Counted from the stretch's first letter, positions 48,463-57,674 are shown. The stretch: DNA of 64,000 nt from Oenococcus oeni DSM 20252 = AWRIB129 (GCF_000372485.1 NZ_AQVA01000009.1:1-64000); one strand, 5' to 3'. Numbers and translations: made by a program. The notes: generated by a model not told the origin, from the letters alone.

Positions 48463-49566
48463 TTCCCTCTCCAAAAAATTAGTTCACTATCCCTTCACAA
48501 ATGTGAACCTGTTTAATTGTAAACGTTTGTATAGCAAACAATTACAAATTAAAAGATAGAAAATAAAAAAATAATTAAATGATATATTTTTAATACTACA
48601 AAAATAGAACTTGAGTTATTAATATGTAAAGGTTTCGGTACAAACAAGCAACTACTACTAATCCCAAACTTTTAAATAAAGTCCGAAATCCAATTAGTTT
48701 TTTAAAAGGATAAAAATAAAAAAATTAGTGAAAATATTTGGGTAAATTGTGGTGGCGCTCTTCGGTATGCACAGACGGATTCAAAATAAAAAAACAGTTA
48801 CAAATAGAGCAGAAGCACCTAAAAGATCGCAAAACAAAAAAATTACCGAATCCTTGGCTATTTCCTGGATCTCTTGTTACTTTGAACTTGTATATCTAAT
48901 AAAGAACTTGACTACCCTGTCCTTGATAAACGCTTCGCAGCTTTTTCTTGTCACGCATAAAAATATCTGTTTCTTCCATATCGATATTGTTTCGTAGCGG
49001 AGATTACCCAAATAGATTTGATAAACGACGTAATATCGCGCATCATACTGGAAAGTTTTAAGAACTAAAATTCTCAAAGTATGGAGATTTTAAAAAACTT
49101 GGAACTAATTCTTAAGATTGTCTCAATAACGGCTCAAAACCGGCTATTTTTATCGATATTCAAACAAATATGGATATTGAGGAGGTTAAAGATCCCACGA
49201 TTGAAGATATCGATTTTATTCATTAAAAAATAGGATTGATAAATTCATGGATAGATTTGGAAAAATCAAAGCTTCAAAAAAAGATCGGCAAGTAAAACCG
49301 CACGACTACGATATATAAAAAAATTGAACTTATTCAAATATTTCAAAGAAAATTAAGCTTTGCGCTATACGCACCATAGCTATACCCTTTTTTACTGTCC
49401 AAGGGTATCTCAATTCGATATGTCTAAACCCGCAAAACTATTACGATTATAAATTTTCAATAAGATGTTGTGCAGTAAATTATGCATTTTTAATGAGCAT
49501 CCGTCATAGACAGTTAGATGTTTGAGCAGATCGCAAAAGGCTTGCAAATCGGCATTTGGGTACAAA
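48463..49566. other. Gene-poor stretch with remnants, beside tRNA-Lys
   Basis: About 1.1 kb without an intact gene. Short frames remain: plus-strand NMDIEEVKDPTIEDIDFIH (near 49169-49225) and MDRFGKIKASKKDRQVK (from about 49246), and minus-strand pieces near 48877-49077. Stops interrupt all of them. Decay next to a tRNA recalls the stretch beside tRNA-Glu. Confidence 0.4.
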
Positions 49567-49589
49567 AAAACCGCCATATGGCGGTTATT
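49567..49589 (-). terminator. Terminator of tRNA-Lys
   Basis: AACCGCC/GGCGGTT with a short ATAT loop and seven U. Confidence 0.85.
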
Positions 49590-49616
49590 CCCAAGGACAC
49601 CAGATTGACCATCTAG

Positions 49617-49690
49617 TGCCCCCTCCCGGACTCGAACCGGGGACCTTGGGATTAAAAATCCCCTACTCTAACCAGCTGAGTTAAAGGGGC
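49617..49690 (-). tRNA. tRNA-Lys (anticodon TTT)
   Basis: Acceptor GCCCCTT pairs with AGGGGGC, D-stem ACTC/GAGT, anticodon loop TTTTTAA (anticodon UUU), T-arm CCCGGTTCGAGTCCGGG, discriminator A; CCA not encoded. The anticodon stem GGGGA/TCCCA has a G-A mismatch at position 27-43. A -10 TAAAAT (49714-49719) and -35 TTGCAA (49737-49742) with 17-bp spacing stand upstream, overlapping the space after ccpA. Confidence 0.88.
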
Positions 49691-49749
49691 ATTGCTTTTT
49701 ACGCAACAAAAATATTTTACGGGAATATAAACATTTTTGCAAGCTTTTT

Positions 49750-50736
49750 TTACTTTGTTGTATCTCGCATTACAAATTCGTGAGGTAAAACAACTTTTGA
49801 ATCATCAATTTCCTGTCCAGACATTAATTTCGTCAGCAAGCGCATTGCAACAGCACCGATGTCAAACTTAGGTTGCGTAACCGATGAAATGGCCGGGCGA
49901 GCCATTTTGACAAGTTTTGTATCATTCGAAGAAATAATTTGAAACTGGTCGGGAACTTTAATTCCGTTATCCTGCATATAATTTAAAATTCCCAAGGCTG
50001 GTTCGTCTTCACCGACAATAACCGCTTTAATACCATCTTCGTACAAATGCTGGGCTAAATTATAACCCGCTTGATAATCGTCATCCGATTCATAAATTTT
50101 TCCGCCAGAAACGGCATTTAAAAATCCTTGTTGTCTCAAACTTGATAAGCTTCCCTCTCCAGGATTATCAACCAAAGCAACTTCGGACTCGTCAAGATCG
50201 CTTTTCTTAAGCATTTCACCAGCCTGACTGAAGGCCTTAACGTAATTAATATTAACCGAAGGAAGTTTTCCCTGGGGATCGACCGAGCCGGCAAAAACGA
50301 CTGGAAAAGGAGAATCTTCCAAAAGTTTCAACATTTCCCCGGAAGTCTTATTGCCCATGTAAATCATTCCGTCAACATGTTTGTCGATTAAAGTATTCAG
50401 AGCAGCTTTCTCGGCTTCCGGATTTTCGTCGGAAACAGCAAGAGTAACCGAATACTTATAAATTTTCGCAACCGCATCGATTCCTTGAGCTAATTCCGCA
50501 TAATACAAATCAGTCAAGTCGGGCATAACCATCCCGATCATCGTAGTTTTTGAACTCGCGAGTCCCTTGGCCATTGCATTTGGTCGGTAATTTAGCTCTT
50601 TAATTGCTTTTAAGACTTTTTGTCTCGTTTCTGATTTAACTTTGCCGTTATTGTTAACTACACGACTAACTGTCGCAAGACTAACGCCAACCCTTTCCGA
50701 AACGTCATATATTGTTGGTTGCTTGTTATCTGTCAT
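49750..50736 (-). CDS. ccpA: Catabolite control protein A (LacI family)
   Basis: This 328-residue regulator has helix-turn-helix TIYDVSERVGVSLATVSRVVNN, hinge LNYRPNAMAKGLASSKTT, a periplasmic-binding-like body, and C-terminal VMRDTTK, as in CcpA of lactic acid bacteria. With HPr-Ser-P it binds cre sites to repress or activate sugar genes. The promoter has a cre over its -35 box, suggesting autoregulation. Several cre-like boxes in this window lie at promoters of predicted small RNAs. An in-frame GTG one codon earlier is also possible as start. Confidence 0.93.
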   Translation of the reverse strand: MTDNKQPTIYDVSERVGVSLATVSRVVNNNGKVKSETRQKVLKAIKELNYRPNAMAKGLASSKTTMIGMVMPDLTDLYYAELAQGIDAVAKIYKYSVTLAVSDENPEAEKAALNTLIDKHVDGMIYMGNKTSGEMLKLLEDSPFPVVFAGSVDPQGKLPSVNINYVKAFSQAGEMLKKSDLDESEVALVDNPGEGSLSSLRQQGFLNAVSGGKIYESDDDYQAGYNLAQHLYEDGIKAVIVGEDEPALGILNYMQDNGIKVPDQFQIISSNDTKLVKMARPAISSVTQPKFDIGAVAMRLLTKLMSGQEIDDSKVVLPHEFVMRDTTK

Positions 50737-50756
50737 CACTTTTACCTATTATATAA

Positions 50757-50794
50757 ATAATAACGATTATGAAAACATTATGCAAGCGATTACA
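50757..50794 (-). promoter_or_regulatory. ccpA promoter with cre
   Basis: -35 TTGCAT (50780-50785), 17-bp spacer, -10 TATTAT (50757-50762). The plus-strand TGCAAGCGATTACA (50781-50794) is a good cre match and overlaps the -35 box. Confidence 0.78.
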
Positions 50795-50849
50795 TACGAA
50801 ATATTCTAATAAAGTTAGTAAAAAAGCTAGGAATTATCCTAACTTTTCA

Positions 50850-51335
50850 TCATTTATCTTCTTTTTCGTCACTATCCGGTTTTGTCAAATCGTCTTTTAA
50901 AGCATCATCTTCTTCTAAATCGATGTCTTCTTTGGAAAAACGGTGACGTAAATCATCAATTGTGTCTTTGGCTTTATCGACATAAGGACTTGCTTTATCG
51001 ACTAAATCATAAGCTTTGTCCTTTGCCTTTTCGACATAAGGGGAAGCCTGATCAATAACGTCTGCCGCCTTGTCTTTAACTCCTTGATAGGTATCGGCGT
51101 ATTTCGAATCTTTGATTTGCTCATCAAATTCGCCAACTTTATTCTTTGCTTTTTCAGAGAGGTCACCTGCCAAATCAGCGCCAGCGTATGCGGCATCATA
51201 CCCTAAATCTTTTAATTTATTACCGGTATCTTTGGCTTTTTTAATTAATTCATCTTGTTTCTCTTGAGGCAGAGCTTTAAAAGCAACATAAGCTGCCGCA
51301 GTTGCCAAAATACCTGCTACCAATCCTTTTGCCAT
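50850..51335 (-). CDS. YtxH-domain envelope protein
   Basis: From the ATG at 51335 (AAAGGAT ahead), 161 residues: short N-terminal membrane helix (AKGLVAGILATAAAYVAF), then a long amphipathic region with the repeated units ASPYVEKAKDKAYDLVDK and ASPYVDKAKDTIDDL, and an acidic tail. This is the YtxH/general-stress type. It lies 5 bp after the DUF948 gene, its usual partner. Role is structural or stress-related; the mechanism is unknown. Confidence 0.82.
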   Translation of the reverse strand: MAKGLVAGILATAAAYVAFKALPQEKQDELIKKAKDTGNKLKDLGYDAAYAGADLAGDLSEKAKNKVGEFDEQIKDSKYADTYQGVKDKAADVIDQASPYVEKAKDKAYDLVDKASPYVDKAKDTIDDLRHRFSKEDIDLEEDDALKDDLTKPDSDEKEDK

Positions 51336-51340
51336 TTTTA

Positions 51341-51763
51341 TCATCCTTTCTTCTTTGCTCTACTCTTTTTGAATCGATTGAATACTGCTTCTCCCGCACT
51401 GAAGATCACACCAGACTTAAGTGCCGAATCGGTCAAGTTGTTAACCATTTTCCAGGCTTTTGCTTTTTTGCCGACAACCTCAGTCTTTTTTTTATTAATC
51501 TTATCCGTAAAGTGGCTGACTGTCGAGCCTAAATCCGCCGTTGCCTGAACGACCGGATCCAAACGTTCTACCTTGCTTGTCAGATCATTTAGAAGCGACT
51601 TAGTAGTGGCAGTAATTTGATCAGCGTCGCTTGCAATCGGTTCAATGTGTTTTTTTAAAATCCTTATTGTCTGATTAATTGAAATCAAAACAACGACAAT
51701 TGCAATTACGAGGACTGCGAAAGCAATCGCAGCAATTAATCCTGCTATTTGACCAATATTCAT
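51341..51763 (-). CDS. DUF948 membrane protein
   Basis: This 140-residue protein has an N-terminal membrane helix (AAIAFAVLVIAIVVVLISI) and a coiled-coil-like body (LLNDLTSKVERLDPVVQATADL) with a basic end. DUF948 proteins occur before YtxH and ccpA genes in bacilli and lactobacilli, as here. Function unknown; probably envelope-associated. Confidence 0.85.
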   Translation of the reverse strand: MNIGQIAGLIAAIAFAVLVIAIVVVLISINQTIRILKKHIEPIASDADQITATTKSLLNDLTSKVERLDPVVQATADLGSTVSHFTDKINKKKTEVVGKKAKAWKMVNNLTDSALKSGVIFSAGEAVFNRFKKSRAKKKG

Positions 51764-51805
51764 ATGCCCTCCTGTTTTCTACATTATAACTGCTTTCAAG
51801 ACGAA

Positions 51806-52339
51806 TTATCTGCTGAAAACCTGGCGTAAAAATGGTATTTCCTTGAAACTACGCGAAAAATATTCAACGATAAATTCACTCTTATTAATAGTTAAAATCA
51901 CATAAGTGCCACCGATCGATCGCTGTGGTCCACGGGGATATGTAGTTGAGCCAGGGTTTATAAATAGCTTCCCATTGTATTTTTCGGCCAAAATAACATG
52001 CGTGTGCCCAAATAGAACAATATCGGCATGGTGCTTGTTTGCTAAGTGATCGAGCTTTTCAAAACCATTGTTGACATGAGCCAAATGCCCATGAGTTTGG
52101 TAAATAGTTATATCGTCAGTTTTATTTTTATAGACATTTTCAATTGGAAAATCACTGGAAAAAAGATCCATATTGCCTAAAACAACATGAATATTCTCCC
52201 AAATTGGATCGTCCGATTCGAATTGAGAATCTCCATTGTAAAAAATAGCGGCAATCTCCGGATTATCTCGATAATGATTGAGAATTTCCTGAAATTCAGC
52301 CCTATCGCCGTGTGTGTCACTAAAGATTAAATATTTCAT
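51806..52339 (-). CDS. Metallophosphoesterase (YfcE/MJ0936 type)
   Basis: This 177-residue enzyme has the calcineurin-like motifs FSDTHGDRAEF, YNGDSQFES, VLGNMDLFSSD, QTHGHLAHV and LFGHTHVILAE, ending with FINPGSTTYPRG. Such enzymes are manganese-dependent phosphodiesterases acting on cyclic nucleotides or similar in vitro. It overlaps murI by 4 bp (ATGA), a conserved neighbour in lactobacilli. Intact. Confidence 0.88.
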   Translation of the reverse strand: MKYLIFSDTHGDRAEFQEILNHYRDNPEIAAIFYNGDSQFESDDPIWENIHVVLGNMDLFSSDFPIENVYKNKTDDITIYQTHGHLAHVNNGFEKLDHLANKHHADIVLFGHTHVILAEKYNGKLFINPGSTTYPRGPQRSIGGTYVILTINKSEFIVEYFSRSFKEIPFLRQVFSR

Positions 52340-53181
52340 TCTTTTAAACCTTTTTGATCAATATGAAGTTCTTTAATCGTTAAATTGCTTTTATTGAGCC
52401 ATTCACGAGTGAATTTGGAAAAACGGCCAATATTTCCAGTCGTATAAAAAACGTCTTTTTCATGATGATTAATATTCTTTGAATCGTGAAAAGCGTTATT
52501 TTTTCTCATTATCTCCGCTGTTTGAAGGATTTCCTCTGAAGCCGGATCAACAACTGCTACGTTTTTATCGACCGCTGCCTGAATTTCCTTCTTCAAAATA
52601 GGAAAATGAGTACATCCTAGAACTAAGGTATCGGATTTTTTACCATCGTTTTTTTCTTCCATCCAATTATGAATCGCTTGATAAACGATTTGTTTTCCCT
52701 TAGGAGTTCCCGCCATATCGCTTTCAACAAGTTGAACGAATTCAGGAAGAGCTTTTTGTTCAATAACCAAATCGGAATTCAGGGCTATTAATTGGTCATA
52801 ATAAGCCTTCGACTCAACAGTCGATTGGGTTCCGATGACATTGACATGTAAATTTCTTGTCGCATTGATACCGGCGAGCGCCCCGGCAGAAATAACACCA
52901 ATTACCGGTATCTCCAAATACGCCCTTAACTGGGGCAGAGCCTGTGCGGTAGCTGTATTACAAGCAACGACCAACGCTTTAATATTGTGTTTTTTAACGA
53001 GAAAATCGGCCATTTGCAAGGTAAATTTTTGAATTTCAACAGTTGGTCGCGGTCCATAAGGCATTCGCGCTTCATCACCAACAAAATAAACCGACTCATT
53101 CGGTAATTGTTTTAAAGCTTCGCGGACAACGGTTAAACCGCCCAAGCCAGAATCTATGTATCCAATTCCTCGATTATCCAT
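52336..53181 (-). CDS. murI: Glutamate racemase
   Basis: This 281-residue enzyme starts MDNRGIGYIDSGLGGLTV with the substrate Asp-Ser pair; first catalytic Cys in VVACNTATAQA, second in VLGCTHFPIL. It supplies D-glutamate for peptidoglycan. Length is slightly above the usual 265-270, owing to the Lys-rich tail. Its start faces the divergent DUF2507 gene at 53245. Essential in most bacteria that lack D-amino-acid transaminase. Confidence 0.93.
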   Translation of the reverse strand: MDNRGIGYIDSGLGGLTVVREALKQLPNESVYFVGDEARMPYGPRPTVEIQKFTLQMADFLVKKHNIKALVVACNTATAQALPQLRAYLEIPVIGVISAGALAGINATRNLHVNVIGTQSTVESKAYYDQLIALNSDLVIEQKALPEFVQLVESDMAGTPKGKQIVYQAIHNWMEEKNDGKKSDTLVLGCTHFPILKKEIQAAVDKNVAVVDPASEEILQTAEIMRKNNAFHDSKNINHHEKDVFYTTGNIGRFSKFTREWLNKSNLTIKELHIDQKGLKE

Positions 53182-53244
53182 ATCTTAAGTATAGAATGTT
53201 TATGTAACTTTTATGATTCGTTACAAAAAGCTATACTAATTGGT

Positions 53245-53670
53245 GTGAAGAAAGACGCTTATAAAAACCTTTCAAAATTTTCAAATAATCAAACAGCCTT
53301 TTCGTTGGCCTTATTACGTGACGGAATTTTAAATGATATTTTAGATGACGATGCTAATGACATTCTTTATTACGCGGGAAAAGAAGTTGCCCGGCAATTT
53401 TATACAAAAACGTTAAACGGCATTCAAGAATTTTTTTCAGCAGCCGGATGGGGAGATATTCAGATTTCTTCTCAAAAGGAAAACAAAGAAAGCTGGCTTT
53501 TAACAGGCGAAGCAATAAAAATTAGGTCTGCAGCAATCGATGAGCCCTCATATTTTCTCGAAGCCGGATTTTTAGCTCAAGAAATTCAGCAACAAACTCA
53601 TAGAGGAACTGAATGTTCATATCAGTCCGATGATAAATCGCGAGTTATCTTTACGGTTTACATTGACTAA
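53245..53670 (+). CDS. DUF2507 (YslB-like) protein
   Basis: This 141-residue protein from GTG at 53245 contains RDGILNDILDDDANDILYYAGKEVARQF and a Trp-rich FFSAAGWGDI, as in the YslB family near the iron/heme-sensor fold (V4R/TRAPP-like). Function unknown. It is divergent from murI and converges on dnaI with 4 bp between stops. Confidence 0.82.
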   Translation: MKKDAYKNLSKFSNNQTAFSLALLRDGILNDILDDDANDILYYAGKEVARQFYTKTLNGIQEFFSAAGWGDIQISSQKENKESWLLTGEAIKIRSAAIDEPSYFLEAGFLAQEIQQQTHRGTECSYQSDDKSRVIFTVYID

Positions 53671-53674
53671 TTAA

Positions 53675-54478
53675 TCAGCGACGACTTTGTCCGCCCATTT
53701 TAATCGGCTCGCTCAAAAATTTGATTCTCTCGATTATTCGCGCTGCCTTAATTGGCTCTGCAACTCCCCGAGCTATAGAAAGATATTGTTCCTGCAGAGA
53801 CTTTATATCAAAATTGGAAGTAAAAAAAGTCGGTCGTTGATAATTCATCCGGTCGTCAAGAATTGCCCCAATAACGTTATCGCGGACCCAGGTCGTTAAA
53901 TCACCAGCTCCCAAATCATCAAAAACAAGAATTCGGCTGTGCGCGATTTTGCGAATCAGGCGCTGCTTTTCCAGCATCTGAATTTCATTCAGGCGGTTAA
54001 TCAATGCGGAGACATTCACGAAAGCTGTTTCGATATCCTTGGCAGCCAATTCGTTTAGTAAAGCCGACATCAAATAGCTTTTTCCAACACCGAAGTTTCC
54101 CCAAAGATAGATGCCCTTCTTAAATTGTTGACTTGCCGAGTAATCCTCGAAAAAAGAAATTGAAGCCAACAAAGCTTGATTTCTCTGTTCATCAACACTA
54201 AAATCGGCAAAAGTAACTTTTGCCAATTCTTTGGCTTGACCAATCCTTAACTGATTCTCAGAAACGGCATTGGCCGCTTTTTCGTAGAAAATATTGATCG
54301 TGTCGTTAACCAAAAAGAGTTCCGGATAATAATCCGGAAATAAAGGCTGCTTGATTTGATTGACAAAATCAGCCAAAACATCTGCATTATCTTTCAGTAG
54401 CCGTTTTTTATCCTGTAGATGATTTTCTGTAACGAATTTATTGACTTGTGGATTTTTTAAGATTTCGGTTAAATTCAT
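53675..54478 (-). CDS. dnaI: Primosomal helicase loader DnaI
   Basis: This 267-residue AAA+ ATPase has Walker A GNFGVGKSYL, Walker B ILVFDDLGAGDL and the sensor FFTSNFDIKSL. The N-terminal helicase-binding region is shorter than in Bacillus DnaI (about 310) and I see no Cys zinc motif, common in this lineage. It overlaps dnaB by 4 bp. It loads the replicative helicase with DnaB/DnaD. Confidence 0.9.
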   Translation of the reverse strand: MNLTEILKNPQVNKFVTENHLQDKKRLLKDNADVLADFVNQIKQPLFPDYYPELFLVNDTINIFYEKAANAVSENQLRIGQAKELAKVTFADFSVDEQRNQALLASISFFEDYSASQQFKKGIYLWGNFGVGKSYLMSALLNELAAKDIETAFVNVSALINRLNEIQMLEKQRLIRKIAHSRILVFDDLGAGDLTTWVRDNVIGAILDDRMNYQRPTFFTSNFDIKSLQEQYLSIARGVAEPIKAARIIERIKFLSEPIKMGGQSRR

Positions 54479-55725
54479 GAGTTCTTCTTCTCATGCTGAT
54501 ATTTTGCCAAAGCATCTAAAGCAATTTGGTTATCTACTTTTTCAGCGGTTCCATAATCTATTTTCTTTTCCTTTTGAAGCGGTCCATTTTTAAAATTATG
54601 TTTTTCATTCTGTTTTTTTTGCCGGGACTTAATTGACAAAATTGCTTCCGCAGCATTTTTAACTTTAGCCTGCAGAAAAGAATCGGCAATTGCCTGGGAA
54701 AGAGGCGCAGGCAGATTACTTGACTCCATCCCAATTATAACTTGATGGGTCAAAATATTAATCACGTCTGGAGCTAATCCCAAGTCGAATAAATGTTCCA
54801 GATTTTTTTGCTCCGAACTCGTTACAATGCCACCACGGACCTGCTTTAATTGAGCCAAAAATTGATAAGGCGCAAGTGATTGGGCTGCCTTGACCAATTG
54901 TCGCTCGTCATTGGATAACTGCCCAGAAAGGTCAGAATCGTCCCTTTTTTCAGCCTGTTGTCGCGGCTTAGAAGCTAATTTATTAATCTGTTGACGAAAA
55001 AGACTGTGTTCAATCGTTTTTTTATCGATTAAAAGTGAATTCGCCAGTAAATCAAGTATCTGTTCCTCGGAAAAACCATAAATCAAATGCTGTGAAACAA
55101 TAAAATTATGTTCCTTGGATATTTCTGTTTCGGAAACACCGTATTTTTTTAAATTATCTTCGATGATAGAAAAATCAAAATCGTCAGCATCGATATTCGG
55201 AAATGATTTTTTGGTTTTCTTGAATTGTGATTGATCTATTTTCGGTTTTTTTAAAGATAAATCGCCAAAAGCTTCATAAAAGTTCGCATTAAGCTTAATT
55301 CCAGAGAAATTGGGAAAAGTCTTTTTTGTCCCATCGACAATTATTTGAAAGCGTTCCTCGCCAACAACACTGAAGAAAAAGCTCGATAATAAATCATCGG
55401 AAAAAAAATCATCCCGAGAAAGTGGTTTTTTTAATTTGAACAACAAAGTTCGATCGTCCAGATAGCTGTTCAACAAACCAGTAGCTTCAAGTTTTTTTCT
55501 TGCATCATCAAACCCGGTTAAAGAAATATTTAAAAGATCCAACAAATCGTTTATTTGATAGGATGTTTCGCTTGAATCCAATAACTGAAAATAAGTTGAA
55601 AAAGAATCAACTCCAATCAGTGGTAGATAAAAACGGGTCAGGTTTTTAAGATCATTGCTGTCAAAACTAACGGGATTAACGATAAAATTCCAATATGAAT
55701 TCAATTGTGTTTGTCTTTCAATCAT
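54475..55725 (-). CDS. dnaB: Replication initiation/primosome protein DnaB (DnaD-like)
   Basis: This 416-residue protein has an N-terminal winged helix (QLNSYWNFIVNPVSF onward), a C-terminal DnaB/DnaD domain (AQSLAPYQFLAQLKQVRGG, HLFDLGLAPDVINILTHQ) and a low-complexity linker. This is the Gram-positive DnaB that recruits the helicase loader, not the helicase itself. The order coaE-dnaB-dnaI is conserved in Firmicutes. Confidence 0.88.
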   Translation of the reverse strand: MIERQTQLNSYWNFIVNPVSFDSNDLKNLTRFYLPLIGVDSFSTYFQLLDSSETSYQINDLLDLLNISLTGFDDARKKLEATGLLNSYLDDRTLLFKLKKPLSRDDFFSDDLLSSFFFSVVGEERFQIIVDGTKKTFPNFSGIKLNANFYEAFGDLSLKKPKIDQSQFKKTKKSFPNIDADDFDFSIIEDNLKKYGVSETEISKEHNFIVSQHLIYGFSEEQILDLLANSLLIDKKTIEHSLFRQQINKLASKPRQQAEKRDDSDLSGQLSNDERQLVKAAQSLAPYQFLAQLKQVRGGIVTSSEQKNLEHLFDLGLAPDVINILTHQVIIGMESSNLPAPLSQAIADSFLQAKVKNAAEAILSIKSRQKKQNEKHNFKNGPLQKEKKIDYGTAEKVDNQIALDALAKYQHEKKNS

Positions 55726-56336
55726 GGTTCAAGCTTATTTTCAGAGATAAATTTTAGCACGCATTCCTTTAAACTGGCTTTATCGCGAGAATTATCCACG
55801 ACAAAATCAGCTCTATCAACTTTCTCCTCCAAAGGCATTTGGGCCGCAATCCGGTTGATTGCCTGCTGTTCGGAAATATGATCACGCATAATAAGGCGCC
55901 TGAGTCGAGTTTTTTTATCGGCATCAACAACAATCACAGAATCCAGTTGGTTTTGCCATCCACCCTCGTAAAGCAAAGGAATATCAAGAATCAGTGTCTT
56001 GATTCTGCCCTCGTTTTCAAAAAATTCCATCTGCATCTGCATCAATTGTCTAATAGAAGGATGGGTAATTGAATTTAATGTTTTCAGCGCTTCTGGATCA
56101 GAAAAAACAATTTTTCCTAGTTCTTTTCGGTTCAAAGAAGCGCCCTTCATAATCGGTAAACCAAAAGCATTTTTGATTTCTTCTAATTCCGGGCGTCCTG
56201 GCATAACTACTTCGCGGGCTATTTGGTCAGCATCGATAATCGTATAACCAAGTTCGCGAAAAATATTGGAAACAGTCGTTTTGCCACTGCCAGTCCCACC
56301 GGTCAAACCAATTTTTTTCATCTTTATTTTTGACAT
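55722..56336 (-). CDS. coaE: Dephospho-CoA kinase
   Basis: This enzyme has P-loop GLTGGTGSGKTTVSN, the CoA-binding segment DADQIAREV, ITHPSIRQLMQMQME and DIPLLYEGGW, the last step of CoA synthesis. Three starts are in frame: ATG at 56336, ATG at 56321 (five codons later, MKKIGLTGG) and an upstream TTG; none has a good ribosome site. The gene overlaps the mutM stop, so translation is probably coupled. Confidence 0.9.
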   Translation of the reverse strand: MSKIKMKKIGLTGGTGSGKTTVSNIFRELGYTIIDADQIAREVVMPGRPELEEIKNAFGLPIMKGASLNRKELGKIVFSDPEALKTLNSITHPSIRQLMQMQMEFFENEGRIKTLILDIPLLYEGGWQNQLDSVIVVDADKKTRLRRLIMRDHISEQQAINRIAAQMPLEEKVDRADFVVDNSRDKASLKECVLKFISENKLEP

Positions 56337-57148
56337 TTTGGACAATAGGTCGTTCCCCTCTGTGCAACTCTAATTTTAATTAATTCGCCTCCATCGCGCT
56401 CGCACGGCTGTCCTGCTCGTCCATAGGCATGGAGCTTGTCCTGCATACGACCGGTGTGACCGGATGCATCGATAAAAGAATGAACCGTCGAACCACCGTT
56501 TTCGATCGCAAAGGCCAACTCCCGAATTATATTTTCCCGTAAATTATCAGCCTCTTCTTCACTGATTTCATTGGTTGGCCGCAAAGGGCTTATTTCGCTG
56601 AGCCATAATACTTCATCGGCATAAATATTTCCGATTCCAGCAACATTGTTTTGATCCAAAAGCAAAGCTTTGACAGCTTTTTTGGACTTTTGCAAACGAT
56701 TATAGAAATAATCAAATGTCAAATCGCTCTCAACCGGTTCCGGACCCATTGACCCGATCGACTTAACTTCAACCGCTTCGTTGCCGCTTTTCACCAACTT
56801 CATTTTTCCAAATTTTCGTGTATCGTCATAAAAAACCTGTTTACCATTTTCAAGTTCAAAAATCATTTCCGTATGTTTATGCGGAGCCTCTTGAGCAGCC
56901 TCGACCGAGTACCTTCCCTCCATACGCAGATGGGAAACAATCGTCAAATTATTATCGAGACGAAAAAGAAGAAATTTACCACGTCGATCAATTCTAGAAA
57001 CAGTTGAACCGACAACTTTTTCGATAAATTCTGTCCGATCGCTATCCAACAGTTTTGGATAAATAATCTTTAAATCTTTGATTTTTTCATTTTCGAAATA
57101 TTTTTTTAATCCACGACGGACAGTTTCAACTTCTGGTAATTCAGGCAT
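56324..57148 (-). CDS. mutM: Formamidopyrimidine-DNA glycosylase
   Basis: From the ATG at 57148 (GGAGAGG ahead) the protein begins MPELPEVETVRRGL, so the catalytic Pro2 and Glu3 are in place; the lysine equivalent and helix-two-turn-helix (NNVAGIGNIYADEVLW) are present. It removes 8-oxoguanine and Fapy lesions. Unusual: the C-terminal zinc finger reads PCERDGG then YCPKC, so the second Cys of the first knuckle is replaced by Asp. It lies in the polA-coaE repair and replication cluster. Confidence 0.9.
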   Translation of the reverse strand: MPELPEVETVRRGLKKYFENEKIKDLKIIYPKLLDSDRTEFIEKVVGSTVSRIDRRGKFLLFRLDNNLTIVSHLRMEGRYSVEAAQEAPHKHTEMIFELENGKQVFYDDTRKFGKMKLVKSGNEAVEVKSIGSMGPEPVESDLTFDYFYNRLQKSKKAVKALLLDQNNVAGIGNIYADEVLWLSEISPLRPTNEISEEEADNLRENIIRELAFAIENGGSTVHSFIDASGHTGRMQDKLHAYGRAGQPCERDGGELIKIRVAQRGTTYCPKCQK

Positions 57149-57674
57149 TTTCCTCTCCAAATAATTTTTTATAAGCTTTCAAAAGATAAGGCAAATAATT
57201 AGATGATAAATATTTAATCGCTTGATCGAAAGGCATGAACTTTGCTTGTTCAAGTTCAGACTTTTGAATCCTAATATCCTTAATCGATAGGTCGGCTTTG
57301 ATAACATACCAATTGTCGAAAACAGGCCAATTACGAAAAGTTTCAACGAAATTCTCTTCAGAGAAATTGAGTTCAAGGCCAACTTCCTCTTTAACTTCTC
57401 GCTTGATCGCCGTTAGAGAATCTTCGCTGGCCAACACAGAACCACCGGTCTCAAAATCCCACTCACCAGGTCGTCCAATTTTATTAAAGGAACGTTGCTG
57501 CATTAAAATCTCATGTTGATAATTAAAAATGCTTGCATTGACAAGTGAATGCCATTCTCCAGGTTTGAAAGGCTCCCCACGATGCTTTAATCCAATTTTT
57601 CGGCCTTCTTTATTTAACAAATCCCAACTTTCTCCAAGTTTGTCGGCGCGATTATCGAATTTATTTTTCGTCAT
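57141..57674 (-). CDS. NUDIX hydrolase (YfcD/IDI-like)
   Basis: A product of about 177 residues from the ATG at 57674, which lies inside the end of polA. Nudix box GSVLASEDSLTAIKREVKEE is complete (G-x5-E-x7-RE-x2-EE). The N-terminal sequence LLNKEGRKIGLKHRG and the WHSLVNASIF region resemble IDI-like NUDIX enzymes. The longer open frame to 57716 would extend 14 codons into polA. It hydrolyses a nucleoside-diphosphate-linked compound, unidentified. Confidence 0.85.
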   Translation of the reverse strand: MTKNKFDNRADKLGESWDLLNKEGRKIGLKHRGEPFKPGEWHSLVNASIFNYQHEILMQQRSFNKIGRPGEWDFETGGSVLASEDSLTAIKREVKEEVGLELNFSEENFVETFRNWPVFDNWYVIKADLSIKDIRIQKSELEQAKFMPFDQAIKYLSSNYLPYLLKAYKKLFGEENA

